Part shown: positions 1-11,024 of the stretch, one piece after another
How positions within the stretch are numbered: position 1 is the stretch's first letter
Layout of the letters: each line of letters begins with the position of its first letter
DNA from: Voacanga thouarsii
Lineage: Eukaryota > Streptophyta > Magnoliopsida > Gentianales > Apocynaceae
Reading direction: 5' to 3'
Length of the DNA stretch: 64,000 nt
Assembly (NCBI GenBank): GCA_026120185.1
Contig: JANUWF010001783.1
Span: forward strand, 6,541,001 to 6,605,000
Notes under the pieces: model-generated
Database searches by the model: none
Seen by the model: the letters and a program-made list of their open reading frames with translations, nothing else
What the model was told of the DNA's origin: nothing
Position numbers and translations under genes: made by a program

Positions 1-1099
1 CCTCGATTTTTGTGCGCATTTTTTGACAATTTGCAGAGTTTTAGTATTTTCCTACTTCTAGTTGGCCAAAAACCCTAGAGGAACGATTTTAGGCACTTCT
101 AAAGCCTATAAATAGAGGAAAAACACAAGGGAAAAGGGAGAATTCACAGATCAAAATAGAAAATCACTAAAATTAAAGGAAGAATTCTTCAATTCAAGGA
201 AGATTGTACAAGAGGGTCTACGAAGGAAGAAGAAGGAGGCTTGTCTATGAGTGTTTTCTTTTAACTTTGTTTTCTTTTCTTCAACAATGATGTATTAATT
301 GTTTTATTGTAATTTGATATTGATTTAGGTATTCATTATTTTTAGAGTTACTTTGATCTTTTGATTAATTGATTGTTATTGTTGATATTTAATTACTTAT
401 GCTAATTTTGAGATTAATTTGTTGTTTCTTTCTATTAACTTGCTTGAAAAAGGGGCTGATAGTGGTCTCAATTCATTAATTTCATATCTGTTGTCTCTTA
501 ACTTACTTGAAAAAGGGATTAATTGTTAAGAACTAGGTAATTAAAAGTTAATTGATGTCTGCCAGAATATGGATTCATTGGTTAATTTCATCTTTTAAGT
601 TTGTCAGAATATGGAGATTTAATTAAGGATTGTGTTTAATGCATCTTTTTGGTGAACTAGTTGAGACAGAATATGTGATGCTAATTTGTCTAGAAGATAG
701 TGATTTCATGGATTGAAAAAGAAGTGAATCTATCTTAATCCTTCATGATGCCAAGAGAATGATTAGTTATGATAATGATTGGGTACTTTAAAGTCATGTT
801 TATCAAAATAATTATTTGAGTTACATAATTCTCCATCCTTAACATGTATATATTCTTTTGTTTTATTTTATTTTCCTTTTTATTTCTTTTTCACTTTATT
901 GAGTCAGTTAAACAATGAGAGAAAAGTGATCAATACATACTTATTCCTTGAGGATCGATACTCGTTTTAAACCGTTTACTATGCTTAATGATGAGTACGC
1001 TTGCTCATATGTGTAATTTGGGATTAATGTTTTAATTTAAACTTGATTGGGAATGTACTTATTTTTATATGATTTTTATACCCAAATCTAAACACATCA
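1..1099 (+). mobile_element. LTR (partial, 3' part) of an LTR retrotransposon, inserted in copia-C
   Basis: Non-coding, AT-rich DNA with the architecture of a plant LTR. A TATA box (tataaata, 107-114) is followed by about 980 bp without ORFs and the sequence ends in ...cacatca at 1,099, a normal LTR terminus. Immediately beyond this point the minus-strand copia-C reading frame begins. This suggests the LTR inserted into copia-C and is a 3' LTR or a solo LTR, because the TATA box points to the right. The long leader-like sequence with repeated 'cttgaaaaaggg' segments (443 and 505) resembles Tat/Ogre-type gypsy LTRs, but no coding domain is available to prove the lineage. The left end lies outside the window. 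Confidence 0.55.
107..114 (+). promoter_or_regulatory. TATA box of the leftmost LTR
   Basis: The motif tataaata lies in an AT-rich LTR, followed by an A-rich, G-containing leader. It is the expected core promoter of the LTR U3/R junction and gives the plus orientation assigned to this LTR. Confidence 0.5.
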
Positions 1100-1160
1100 G
1101 TCTTTCTCTTCTTACTTAAATGTTCAAATTGAGCGTTATTTATTTGATTATTTGTAGGAT

Positions 1161-2351
1161 TTAAAAAGAATTAGTTTCCATACATGTGTCTGTACATAAA
1201 ACTTTTCCATTTCTACTAATAGTAACACAAGAATGGAAAGAAATAGAATATCCATGATTTATTAGCTTTGCAACTGAAATTAAATTCTGTCTAAAACCGG
1301 GTACATAAAAAATATCTTTCAAAATAACTACTTTATTACAATAAAAAATAAGATCCAGCTCTCTCACTGCAAGGGCTCATACTTGTGCTCCATTTCCTAC
1401 TCGTAGTCCATACTCGCCCTTTTGGAGTCTTCTTATCTTCCTAAACCCCTGCAAGGAGTTATAGATATAATCAGTGACACCAGAATCAACAATCCAAGTG
1501 GAAGTTGATCCAACAATTAAAATTGACTCTAGACAGAGAACAATACCTGTAGGATTTTTCATGGCCTGAAGTTCTGAACACTCCTTTTTCTAATGTCCCT
1601 TTTGCTCGCACTTGAAGCATTTCCCTTTGGGCTTGTTGGGCTGGTTCTTAGGTTGGGTCGGTGCATTTCCCTTCTTCTTCTTGAACTTTCTGAGCTTGGG
1701 CCCAGTTCTAGAAGAAAAAGTCCTAGCAATCATAACCTTAGACTGTGGCTTCATGACCTTCTCTGCCATCTAGAGCTTTTTCATTAACTTGGTTAAATTC
1801 ATGTTTAACTTGTTTATGTTATAATTTAACTTGAATTGAGTTAAAGAGTCCGGAAGAGATTTGAGAACCATATTCACTTGGCTCTCGGGGTCAATTACAG
1901 CCCCTAAGATTTCTGCTTCCTCGAAAGCAGCAATCATCTTGAGCATATGCTCTATGATTGATGCTCTCTCAGCCATCTTAGTGTTGACAATCGTCCTAAA
2001 AGCCTCTTGCCTTGCGGGTCGGCTCTTATCTACGAACATCGTAACTAGTGATTAGCTAATGTTGTACGCAGTGGCCATGTGCTCGTGTTTAGACTGGAGC
2101 ACATTAGACATGGAGGTCAACATATAGTATCGAGCCATTTCGTTGGCCTTCTTCCATACTTTCTCAGCCTCTCGCTCCTCTGTGGTGGAACCCTCCCAAA
2201 TAACAAGGCAAGTATCAAAGAGGACATACTTATACTTCTCAGCCGTGAGTATTATATCCAAGTTCCTTTTTCAATCCACATAATTTAGACCCTTTAGCAT
2301 ATTCTCATGGAGAATAACGGCCAAAGGATTAAAAAAACCTCCACCAACCAT
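1161..2351 (-). pseudogene. Copia-C gag-protease, single frame with five nonsense codons
   Basis: Ty1/copia gag (UBN2 type), zinc knuckle and start of pol. The frame opens at ATG 2,351 and stays in one phase to about 1,161, so there are no frameshifts. It is closed by stops at 2,271-2,273 (TGA), 2,052-2,054 (TAA), 1,770-1,772 (TAG), 1,590-1,592 (TAG) and 1,377-1,379 (TGA). A CCHC knuckle (C-F-K-C...H...C) lies near 1,577-1,620, and the stop replaces the residue after its His, usually Trp in this family. The protease motif is WIVDSG with VGNGAQV downstream, followed by the pre-integrase start (YVPGFRQNLISV). RT and RNase H are not in the window because the element is cut at 1,099 by another LTR. 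Gag would package genomic RNA and the aspartic protease would cleave the polyprotein. This copy cannot make either. Confidence 0.85.
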
Positions 2352-3761
2352 TTCTAAAAAATCAAAAATAAAAGAAAATTCAGTTTGTGAAAAATAAAAT
2401 AACTTGTGACTTTATCCTCATATTAAATCCGATACGGGTTCTACATTCTTGTGGTATCCCCATCCTATACGGGTTCATTCACAGGGTGACGCGAGGAGAC
2501 CCACAATCTCTAATAAGGATCATGATGGAAGCCGTTGGAACCCCTTTCCCACTTAGTATTTTAAAATAAAGGTTTTCTTGGAAAATATTTTTTTCAAAAT
2601 TTTAATTAAGTTTCTTTTAACTCAAAAATAAAATATCTAAACCCATAAAAATTCTATGTCATGGTTTATACCATTTGAGAAATGTTTCTATGGATTAATT
2701 TTAATTAAATTAATAAACTTAATAATTTCAAAAAATTTCAATAAAACTTTCGAGAGATTTTGATTTCAAGTTTAATTTGACAAAAATAATTTTTCGTGTT
2801 AAAATTAAATAAAAAAGTTTTCTATTTTAATTCATAAAAATATCTAAATCTAAAATATTTTCTATGTAAAGGATAAAATCTTTTGAGAAAATAACCAAGA
2901 ATTAATTTTTGTTCGAATTAAAATTAATCATTTAAGTTAAGAAAAATATTTTTCTTTGTCAAAAATTTCCAAAGACTTTGGTCTTTGAGAAAATGCGTAC
3001 ATAGGGTTCAAAAAGAAATAAGCATGCTAGAAAATTATAAACGTTTTCATGTTTTTCTATTTTTTTTAACCTAAATGTCTAAATAATGGAATTAAACACA
3101 TTAATTAATTAATGATCTTGTTTAATCCTAAATTTTCGTTACTATTATTTTTCATGCAAAATATTCAAAGAATATTAACTATTGCAATAAAAATAACTTC
3201 ATCTGGTATGAGACCAAAACTTAGGGAAAAAAATTATTTCAGGTCCAGTGCACCCGCCACACTGGATCATAGCCCATGAGAAAACTCATGGGCCGCGATC
3301 CAGGCGGGTGCCTGCGACCCGCCCCACTGCCGCGGTCAAATTTGATGACCGCAACAATTATAATTTGTAATTGCAAATTGCAAATGCTCTTCCTCGCGCG
3401 CCAAGCTGGGCTACGGCTCCAAGCCGCGGCTCGGCGGCTCCCCTCACATCCAAGGCAGGTGGCTCGGCTCAGCTTGGTTTATCTTCTCCAAATTTTCCTA
3501 CGATTTTTCATTTCTTCTTCTGGTTCTTTCGTCCAAACAGCATGTAAAGCCACTTAATAAGCTCCTATGCCCTTAAAAACAATGGGCTTACATGTTTCAT
3601 CTAAGAAAGTAGTAAATTACAGTATTCTTGTGCTTCCACTCGTGAAGCTTACACAGAGACTATCATATACCAGAAATGCAAAGGTTCATAGAAAACATCC
3701 AAAACAAATATTTTCTTATTTTAGTTAAGCCTAACATGTATCTTACATTTGCCAAACTATG
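2352..3761 (-). other. Untranslated leader of copia-C
   Basis: About 1.4 kb lies between the gag ATG and the primer binding site, with no credible ORF. Most is very AT-rich. Two parts stand out: a stretch at 2,420-2,560 containing a short repeated motif (atacgggttc), and a GC-rich structured block at 3,243-3,470. A long leader before gag is common in large plant copia elements. Confidence 0.6.
3250..3311. other. Strong stem-loop in copia-C leader
   Basis: Nested inverted repeats: GCACCCGCC (3,250-3,258) pairs with GGCGGGTGC (3,303-3,311); TGGATC (3,263) pairs with GATCCA (3,297); GCCCATGAG (3,272) pairs with CTCATGGGC (3,285) around an AAAA loop. That is 24 base pairs in 62 nt. A second hairpin, GCGGTCA/TGACCGC with a 7-nt loop, follows at 3,332-3,352. 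The position between primer site and gag is where retroelement packaging and dimerisation signals lie. That role is inferred. Confidence 0.6.
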
Positions 3762-3773
3762 GCTCTGATACCA
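3762..3773 (-). other. Primer binding site of copia-C (initiator Met tRNA)
   Basis: Plus-strand gctctgatacca is the complement of TGGTATCAGAGC, the standard plant retrotransposon primer site matching the 3' end of initiator methionine tRNA. It sits 2 nt from the LTR terminus at 3,776, as expected for a minus-strand element, and fixes the orientation of copia-C. Confidence 0.9.
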
Positions 3774-3775
3774 CT

Positions 3776-5588
3776 TGAAGGTCGAAAATGACAAAAATGA
3801 TGAAACCGAAAGCATTCTTACAGAACGAAAAAATTTACTTCTTTGTTTGAATGACCTTATTAGCATTGAAGAAGATGTCTGTATAAGGATGTTTGAAGCT
3901 GCTGGATCACGTCTTTGTAAACGTTGACTTTGTTTCATTCACTTAAAGCTTTTGAGCTTCCGAAATGATACCCTTTTCCCTGCCAGTGAAGCTCATAGAA
4001 TTGGGTTTGCTACTTAATTTTTCCCAGTGAATGCTTCTGTATCGCCTATGTATTTCATTCACAAACTTAGCTATATCCATTCATTTTGTCTTGATTTCCT
4101 TTTCATGCACTCATAGAGAGAAAGAGACCAAGAGAGTCAAACAAAAAGCCTCATGCTTTTTGTTATCTCTTACGCAAAAACGACACGAGATTCATCCCGT
4201 GTTTTTTTAATTAATTAATTTAATATATTTTTTTTAATTTTATTTTACCCTTAGTCTTATTCATTGGGCTAGATAAAATTATTTACTCTTGAACTTAAAC
4301 ACCCATAAATAATAAATCTCAATTATTTATTTTTTGAACTTCATTAAACAGCCCAATAAATAATTAACAAGCCCAAATAGATTAATATAAAATATCACGT
4401 ATTTTATCTAGTTTATATCTAGATTAATTCTCTAATTATTCAATCTGGGCCTTGGGCCTTGAATAATTAATTAACCAATTAAATTAGATAAAATATATAC
4501 TCTCTCTAAAGCCTTTTATTTTATTTTAATCCAATAATAAATTAGACTATTTAAATAAAATAAAATAAAACTCATAATCATCAAGACCAGTTCTTTAACC
4601 CAAATCTATCAGGACTTAAGGGCTATTCTGGGGACCAAAAGACACATCGCCTTGGCTACTAAAATGACCAAAATACCCCTACTATATAAATACCTATATT
4701 TTGCATTTTAAATATTTTCTAATATCATCATAAAAAAATATTGACCCCAACCATAATGCTGCGTTAGCAAAGTTTTTAACCTGCAGGTATAATGACTAAA
4801 ATACCCCTCTACGCATCGCCGTGCATTTAGAGATGAGGAATGTACTAACACCTCTCTAATAGACATCTAGTCCAATGATCCACAACCCTTGGAATGTTTT
4901 CACTTTCCAAGAGAGCTATCCTAAAGTAAACATCCAAGTTATGTTCCCTAAGGCCTTAGATAATTAGATTATTTGAACAGTCATAAGAGGCGATATAACG
5001 CAAAAGTTATCATGTACAAGTCTGTCTTAACTAACTAGTCACATATACCCAACATACAAGTATATCGGCTCTATGAAAGAACCTCAACTACAACATATCA
5101 AAGTATATGCTTCTAGCTTCATCAGACTACCAACTCATACTCAAGCGGTAGAGTATTAGTCTACGCTGTAGCAGTAATAGTCTGGGTTTCTTCTAAATAG
5201 TACTTTTAGAAACCACTATTACATGTCATGTTCTACGTATTCGAAATACGCTCATACTATGAAGTGAGCGGACTACTCACTGGTTAAAGGTAAGCCATTC
5301 CCCATTTAGAATTCATAACCCAATAACCTAAATATGATGAGATTTTCATTCTCATCAATCAGTTAAGAACAAATATTTATGTGTTAAGTAACCTGTGATC
5401 CATACCTTACTGTAAAATACCACCATTCACATGGATCATTTATTTAAACACAATGGGTCCTTTCCAAAAAAAAAATCGTGCATAAATAAAATATAAATTC
5501 ACAAACAAATTTTAAGAATAAATTCTTTTATTAATAAATATGATAATTACATAAGATAAAATTAGTCTAGAAGGCATATATTCCAACA
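3776..5588 (-). mobile_element. 5' LTR of copia-C
   Basis: A 1,813-bp LTR with termini TG (3,776) and CA (5,588); read on the minus strand it starts TGTTGGAATATATGCC and ends CTTCA just before the primer site. It is recognisably homologous, in opposite orientation, to the copia-B LTR at 5,933 onward. Shared blocks include 'acagtaaggtatggat', 'gaattctaaat', 'gatgtgtcttttggt' and 'aaaataaaaggct'. The insertion point is inside the RNase H domain of copia-B. The partner LTR is not in the window. Confidence 0.85.
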
Positions 5589-5908
5589 ACAACTTTGAAG
5601 GTATCCAATGAAGCAGTTTTGCTCCGAAAGTTCCTTTCAGAACTTGGAGTTGTGCCATAGATGGCCAAGCCATTTGCACTGTATTATGATAACTCTGGAG
5701 CTCTCTCACAGTCTAAAAAATCAAGAAACTACAAGAAGGGAAAGTATATCAAGAGAAAGTACTACCTGATCTGAGAATTCATTTAGAGACGTGATAGAAC
5801 AGATAGCCTCAGAAAATAATTTAGCAAATTCATTCACCAAGTCTTTAGCAGAGAGAATCGTTAGGAGGCACTTAGATGCTATAGGAGTGGACATTTGTGG
5901 GCTTACAT
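5589..5908 (+). pseudogene. Copia-B RNase H C-terminal fragment
   Basis: Plus-strand remnant of the Ty1/copia RNase H domain. Recognisable pieces are AVLLRKFLSELGVV, PFALYYDNSGALSQSK and KGKYIKRKYYLI. After a frameshift come RDVIEQIASENNLANSF and TKSLAERIVRRHLDAIG, ending at a stop about 25 nt before the polypurine tract. There is a stop after SELGVVP. RNase H removes template RNA during reverse transcription; this fragment is dead. It starts exactly where the copia-C LTR ends, so copia-C is the younger insertion. Confidence 0.85.
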
Positions 5909-5921
5909 AGTCTTAGAATGT

Positions 5922-5932
5922 AAGTAGGAGAT
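5922..5932 (+). other. Polypurine tract of copia-B
   Basis: Purine-rich taagtaggaga directly before the LTR start TGTTGGAA at 5,933. This is the plus-strand priming site and confirms that the next 1.8 kb is a 3' LTR in plus orientation. Confidence 0.75.
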
Positions 5933-7711
5933 TGTTGGAATGTATGTTCTCCAAACTATATATCTGATATAATTTCGATGGAATAAATAAAATTATTATT
6001 CTAAAAGATATTTGTGTTCTTTACATTAATTTATAAAAGCACAATTTTGTTGAAAAAGACTCATTGTGTTTAAGTAAGTAATCTATGTGAATTGAGGTCT
6101 TTCACAGTAAGGTATGGATTATGAGTTACTTAATACATAAACTTAATTCTTAATCAATTGATTAGAATGAGAATTTGATCAGGACAAAGGTTATTATACA
6201 ATGAATTCTAAATAGGAAATGACTTACTTTTAGCTAATGAGTAGTCTTTTCACTTCATGGTATAAGCGTATTTGGAACACGTAGAACTGGATTTGTAGTA
6301 GTGGTTTGTCAAAGTACTAAAATAAGAAAAACTTAGACTATTACTGTTACAATGTAGACTTATATCCTACAGCTTAAATATGGGTTGGTAGTCGGAAAAG
6401 TTAAAAATATATACTTTAATGCACTATAGGTGACGTTCTATTATAGGACTAATATACTTATATATTAAGTATGTGTAACTAATTAAGACAAATTCATACA
6501 AGATAGTTTCTATACTCCTAAGTGGAGAAATTACCCCCTTGTGATTGTCCAGGATAATGTATATAATCCAAGGTCCTAGAAACGTGACTTAATATTTTAT
6601 GTTTTTGGTAGTTCCCAAAAATAACTGAGTATATATTGGACTAGATATATAAGGATGATAGAAGTCATTGAGAGAGGTGTTAGTACATTTTTTCTGTCTC
6701 AATGATGGGTGTTACATAGAGAGGTATTTTAGTCATAATACCTATAGGTCACAGACATTGCTATACACAGCATTGTCCTTGGTGTTAGCATTTCCTTACG
6801 GTAAAAATAGAAAATATTTAAAATATAAAATACAATTATTTTTATAATAAGGGTATTTTGATCATTTTAGTAGTCAAGGACGATGTGTCTTTTGGTCTTT
6901 GGAATAATCCGTAAGTCCTAATTAATTTTGGACTAAGGAATTTTGTGTTAAATAAGGAAGGATTTTATTTTATTCAGGTAATCTAATTTATTATTGAGTT
7001 AGAATAAAATAAAAGGCTTAAAGAGAGAATAAATTAATTATCTGATTTAGCAGGTTAATTTAATTATTTAGGTCTTTAGTCCATATTGAATAATTAAAAT
7101 TAGCTTAGGTCTAAACTAGAAAAATGCTTGACAAATTATTTTTAGTCTATTTGGGATAGGTAGATTATTTATTTATAGGCTTGTATTAGTTCAAGAATAA
7201 ATAAATAATTTAAATTTGACTCAATAAATTAGACTAAGAGATCCTAGAACTTGACCTAAGCCCAATTTGGCTTAGGCTAGTTGGTTGAGTCGTGTGAATG
7301 GATAGACTCCGCTGATATATATTTTGTGAGGGTTCGAAATCCCAGGATAAGAGACACTATGATCAATATAGTTGGTGATATCCTGATAGACGTGATTACA
7401 CACACAAACACTCCCTCTCCCTCGCTGAAAAGTTTCTCTATATTTTTCCTTGTCTTCTCCAATAGAAGTCGACGGAAAAGTTTTTCTTGATACTACTCCT
7501 TAGTACACCGTCAAGAATAGAAAAGACTGAAGTTTTCACCGGCAAGGTTTAGGCAGTGATCATATTCCAAAAACTAGGAGGAGTAGCGTTCCTGCATAGA
7601 AGTCGTAGGCTTACGAGATTTACACTAGAGACTACTGAGCAAATACCAATGGTTGAACAACCAAGCACGTATCCTCACAACCTAAGCAATCAAAGCCTCT
7701 TCTTAAACGCA
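5933..7711 (+). mobile_element. 3' LTR of copia-B
   Basis: Begins TGTTGGAATGTATG right after the polypurine tract. It matches the copia-C LTR in order over most of its length, but with many substitutions and indels, so the two are old relatives rather than copies of one insertion. The right end is estimated at 7,711 (...aaacgca) from the length of the homologous LTR and the point where copia-A coding sequence begins; it could be off by some tens of bases. No intact ORF is present. Confidence 0.7.
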
Positions 7712-8718
7712 AGGGTAAAAAAAATTTAAAAGCTGCTACTATTCTTTTTGTTGTCTCTGTATTATGTTTGCCATTATCCCATCTTCATCTACTACTCTTT
7801 AGTTCCTGTAAATTATTGCACAAATGAGAATCGCATATAGTATCTAATACCTATATCTCATTGTTACAGGCAGTATTGATCTCAATCATAAATATACCCG
7901 GAGTAGAAGTACTAGCGAGTCTTTCCTTTTCCTTCTTTTCTTTAAGTGACTCGGACTTTAGGTAGCTCTTGCAATTGTGCCTCCAATGGCCTATCTTGCC
8001 ACAATAGTGACATGGTCCCTTGGTTGCTGTCTCCTTCTTCTTAATTCCACCATTTTGTTTGGTTGATTTTTTTTTTTTTTTTCTTCTTAAGAACATTCTT
8101 TCTTTTCTTAGAAGTTGAAGAATTAACCAACATGACTACATTATTTTCTTTCTTCATAGAACTCACTACAGTCTTAAGAAGGTTGATCAACTCAAGCAAG
8201 GTAGACTCAACTTGTTCAGCTGGTAATTCATCACAAATTGTGAAAAAACTGCTTGGTAAAAATTATAGAATTAAGTTAATACTTAATTTATGGTCCATCA
8301 CAAAACCAAGTGACCTAAGCTTTTCAATTAATTCCAACATTTTCAGTCCATGCATTGCAACTGAAGTACCCTCTTCCATATTAGAATGGAATAATTGCTT
8401 TGAGATACCATATCTCTCTGTTCTAACTTGTTTGTCAAAACAACTTCCTTAAATAGAATATTATTGTATAAGTATCCATATGCTCGTGTTGCTTTTGTAA
8501 CTCAAAATTCATTGACACTAGCATGATACAAGATGTTATGTCACTATTTTCTTAGTGCTTCTTGTGGATTTCATGCTCTTCAACAAAAGCATCAATAGCA
8601 TGTAAAGCAACTTTTTGGATTTGAGAATGATTTTCAAATTTCTATACAAGTCCATAAAGTTTGACTCAATAAGCTTATTTAATTTCAAAATACTACATAT
8701 GTTCAAATTTGTTGTCAT
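7712..8718 (-). pseudogene. Copia-A gag and start of protease, broken
   Basis: Minus-strand Ty1/copia remnant. It opens at about 8,718 with a gag-like start (NKLIESNFMDLYRNLKIILK), loses frame between about 8,540 and 8,100, then resumes at 8,096. A complete CCHC zinc knuckle (C-H-Y-C-G-K-I-G-H-W-R-H-N-C) lies near 7,972-8,013, in a Lys-rich context. After FMIEIN the frame meets a stop, then VLDTICDSHLC, a degenerate protease site where the usual D-T-G is D-T-I. Coding similarity fades near 7,730, where the copia-B LTR begins. The rest of pol should lie beyond copia-B, to the left of the window. Confidence 0.8.
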
Positions 8719-11019
8719 GATGCAAAAGACCTAGATAAAAGATAAGAGACATTAGATAATATGTATGCACATGAAATGTATTTAATTATATTTTTAATTA
8801 AATAAATATTTATTCTATTATTTTACATCAAATCAATAGCCCCCACTTTGATTCGAAAAAGCCCGTTGAAGCTTTTCTAGTAGATTAGTATCCAAATTTC
8901 TTAAGAATGGCCTTGTGTATGCCCAATAAATAACTCTTAAATTCAATGGTAGATATCCAATACCAATTATCTCAAATGCAACTATCAGAATATTGGGTGA
9001 TTAATGTCTTTTAATCTTAAAGCATTTAGTGCTAACCCAACTTGCCTCTAGTATTTTTTATGCTTGGGTGTGCTCAACTGGAATAAAGATATTAGTTAAA
9101 TCTAACCCATTAATCTAGAGTCAAATTCTATAGCTAGAACATGCTTAATGTTAAGTAGGCTTGGGTGTGCTTAACAACCTAATTTCGAAAAAGAGCTCTC
9201 GTTCTAACTATATTAATAGAAGGTTTTAGATTTAATATTATTTGAGAGATTTTATTCTTTAATTAATGGTCTCATTATTTGGCATGCATAATTGTTAATA
9301 ATCATCATACATTGACATAAATTGGTAAAGACTCAATTACATGGCTTGATTATCGATTTTGTTAGATTAATTTTCTTAAGATAAGCAAAAAATTAATTTG
9401 ATCAAACCTATGCGTTCATGCATGTTTGAGAAGAAAGTCTTACCATCCTCTTACTTTGTCTTTAGTCACCATTTCCATAATTTTGTAAATAATTTCTAAT
9501 CATATCTAACCTATGTAATCTAATTACATAAATTTCTAATGAAGAAACATCGAGTTACATTCGAGGAGAATTAGAAGAGAAGAGAAATTACACAAGAATT
9601 TTAAGGGACAAGCAGGATGCACATGCCCTATTTATTCAAAACAAAGTAGTAAATATACATGACACAAAATTAAATTGGTCTTAGTCCATAACCAACCATC
9701 ATGCCATTAAATATGCTTAAAACATAATAAGATAAATTAATACACAACATATTAATTCAAAATCAAGTTTTAGAAACTTTGAGGCCCCTTCAAAAGAAAA
9801 CAAATAAATGGAAAAAGGAAAATTTTTTATTTTTATTTTTTAAATATAGAGGCTTATAAGACTAGCGGCCCGGCTAGAACAAATTCTAGCTGGTCCAAGG
9901 CATTACAAAACATGGGCTCAACTGGAATTCCAACTAATCTGTGGCTTGTATAAGCATGTCGCGGGCTATGTAAATCCTGTCCAAGGGTTCATAAAGCTTG
10001 CCGTCTCCTTGCACAAGGACTTGCAAAATTCCTTTCTACGCTCTAGAATTTGTTCAAGTCGTGATCTATCAAATTTCAAGTACAGAAATTTCTTTAATAG
10101 AAATTCACACAAAGAATGGTACTCAAAAGCTCACAACTAATCTTTGCTAATGGATTAATTTTGTGACAACAGGAATTATTTTTTTTTTGGAAGAAAAGAA
10201 ACAAAAGGCTTCAGGTTTCTTCTCGCAAAAGAAAAGCTATTGTGTTCTTCCGAAAACCCAGATGGCGTTTTTCTTATATATCCACATATATACATCGCTT
10301 TTTAAAATCACACGTGAGGCCCTTTTCCAATTATTATGGGCTTTGGATTTAAAATTACAATTAGGCCTATATGTCTTATTAATTACAATTTGACCCCCAA
10401 AATTATAACTACCTTATAATTTGCCTACATAATTATTTCTTATCACAAATAACTCTATAATATTATTATATAACATTTTGAGTACTAATTCCACTATTGT
10501 ACGTGACCTATTAGATTTTCTAGTTAATTGGTAGCAAAATATGAACTAATCCTATCAACTATAAGATTAGTAATCTTTGATAATTAGAATCAACTTATTA
10601 ATTCTAATTTAGGATTAATTTATTAATTCTTCAATTAATACATTAATATTTAGCAAATTATGAGTGGCATATAACAATACATCATGGCCACCAAAAATCC
10701 AAAAAGTCAAGTGGCTTAACATGAACATTTCAATAGTAAAATATTAGTGCAATTAACTTGTTCATCATATAATATATCATTCAGTCTAGAATATAGAATT
10801 AGTGTCAACTCAATCTAAAATATAATTTATTCTAACCCGAATTTATTAGTACTTGTTCTCGGAATCCATTACTCAACTTGTATATCATTTGGAACTATTT
10901 CCAATATATAGTTGCTTTGGTAAAGAACTTTGCGAGTAATGATTTTCTGCAAGTGGCCGTAAGATATACTCTCCTACTATTAGGAGTGAGGAATCATTTG
11001 TTGTTCTCTCAACTATTTT
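8719..11019 (-). mobile_element. Copia-A leader and inner part of its 5' LTR
   Basis: Non-coding AT-rich DNA between the copia-A gag start and the SIRE-type insertion. On the minus strand it contains a TATA box at 10,273-10,280 and a transcribed-leader-like region to the left of it. Together with 27,946-28,522 it forms one LTR split by the SIRE element. I could not find a clean primer binding site, so the internal boundary between LTR and leader (somewhere around 9.4-9.9 kb) is not fixed. No gene is seen here. Confidence 0.55.
10273..10280 (-). promoter_or_regulatory. TATA box of copia-A LTR
   Basis: Minus-strand TATATAAG, within a longer TATATA-rich stretch, upstream of the copia-A leader. 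It is consistent with the LTR core promoter in the orientation of the gag remnant. Confidence 0.4.
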
Positions 11020-11024
11020 CGTAT
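11020..11024. repeat. Target site duplication, left flank of SIRE element
   Basis: cgtat, matching tgtat at 27,946-27,950 with one difference. The five-base length fits copia integrases and brackets the 16.9-kb SIRE-type insertion. Confidence 0.7.

Noticed and set aside
8063..8452. Plus-strand 129-codon open frame.
   Set aside because: It is the antisense of the copia-A gag remnant, starting in the poly-T that encodes a Lys run.
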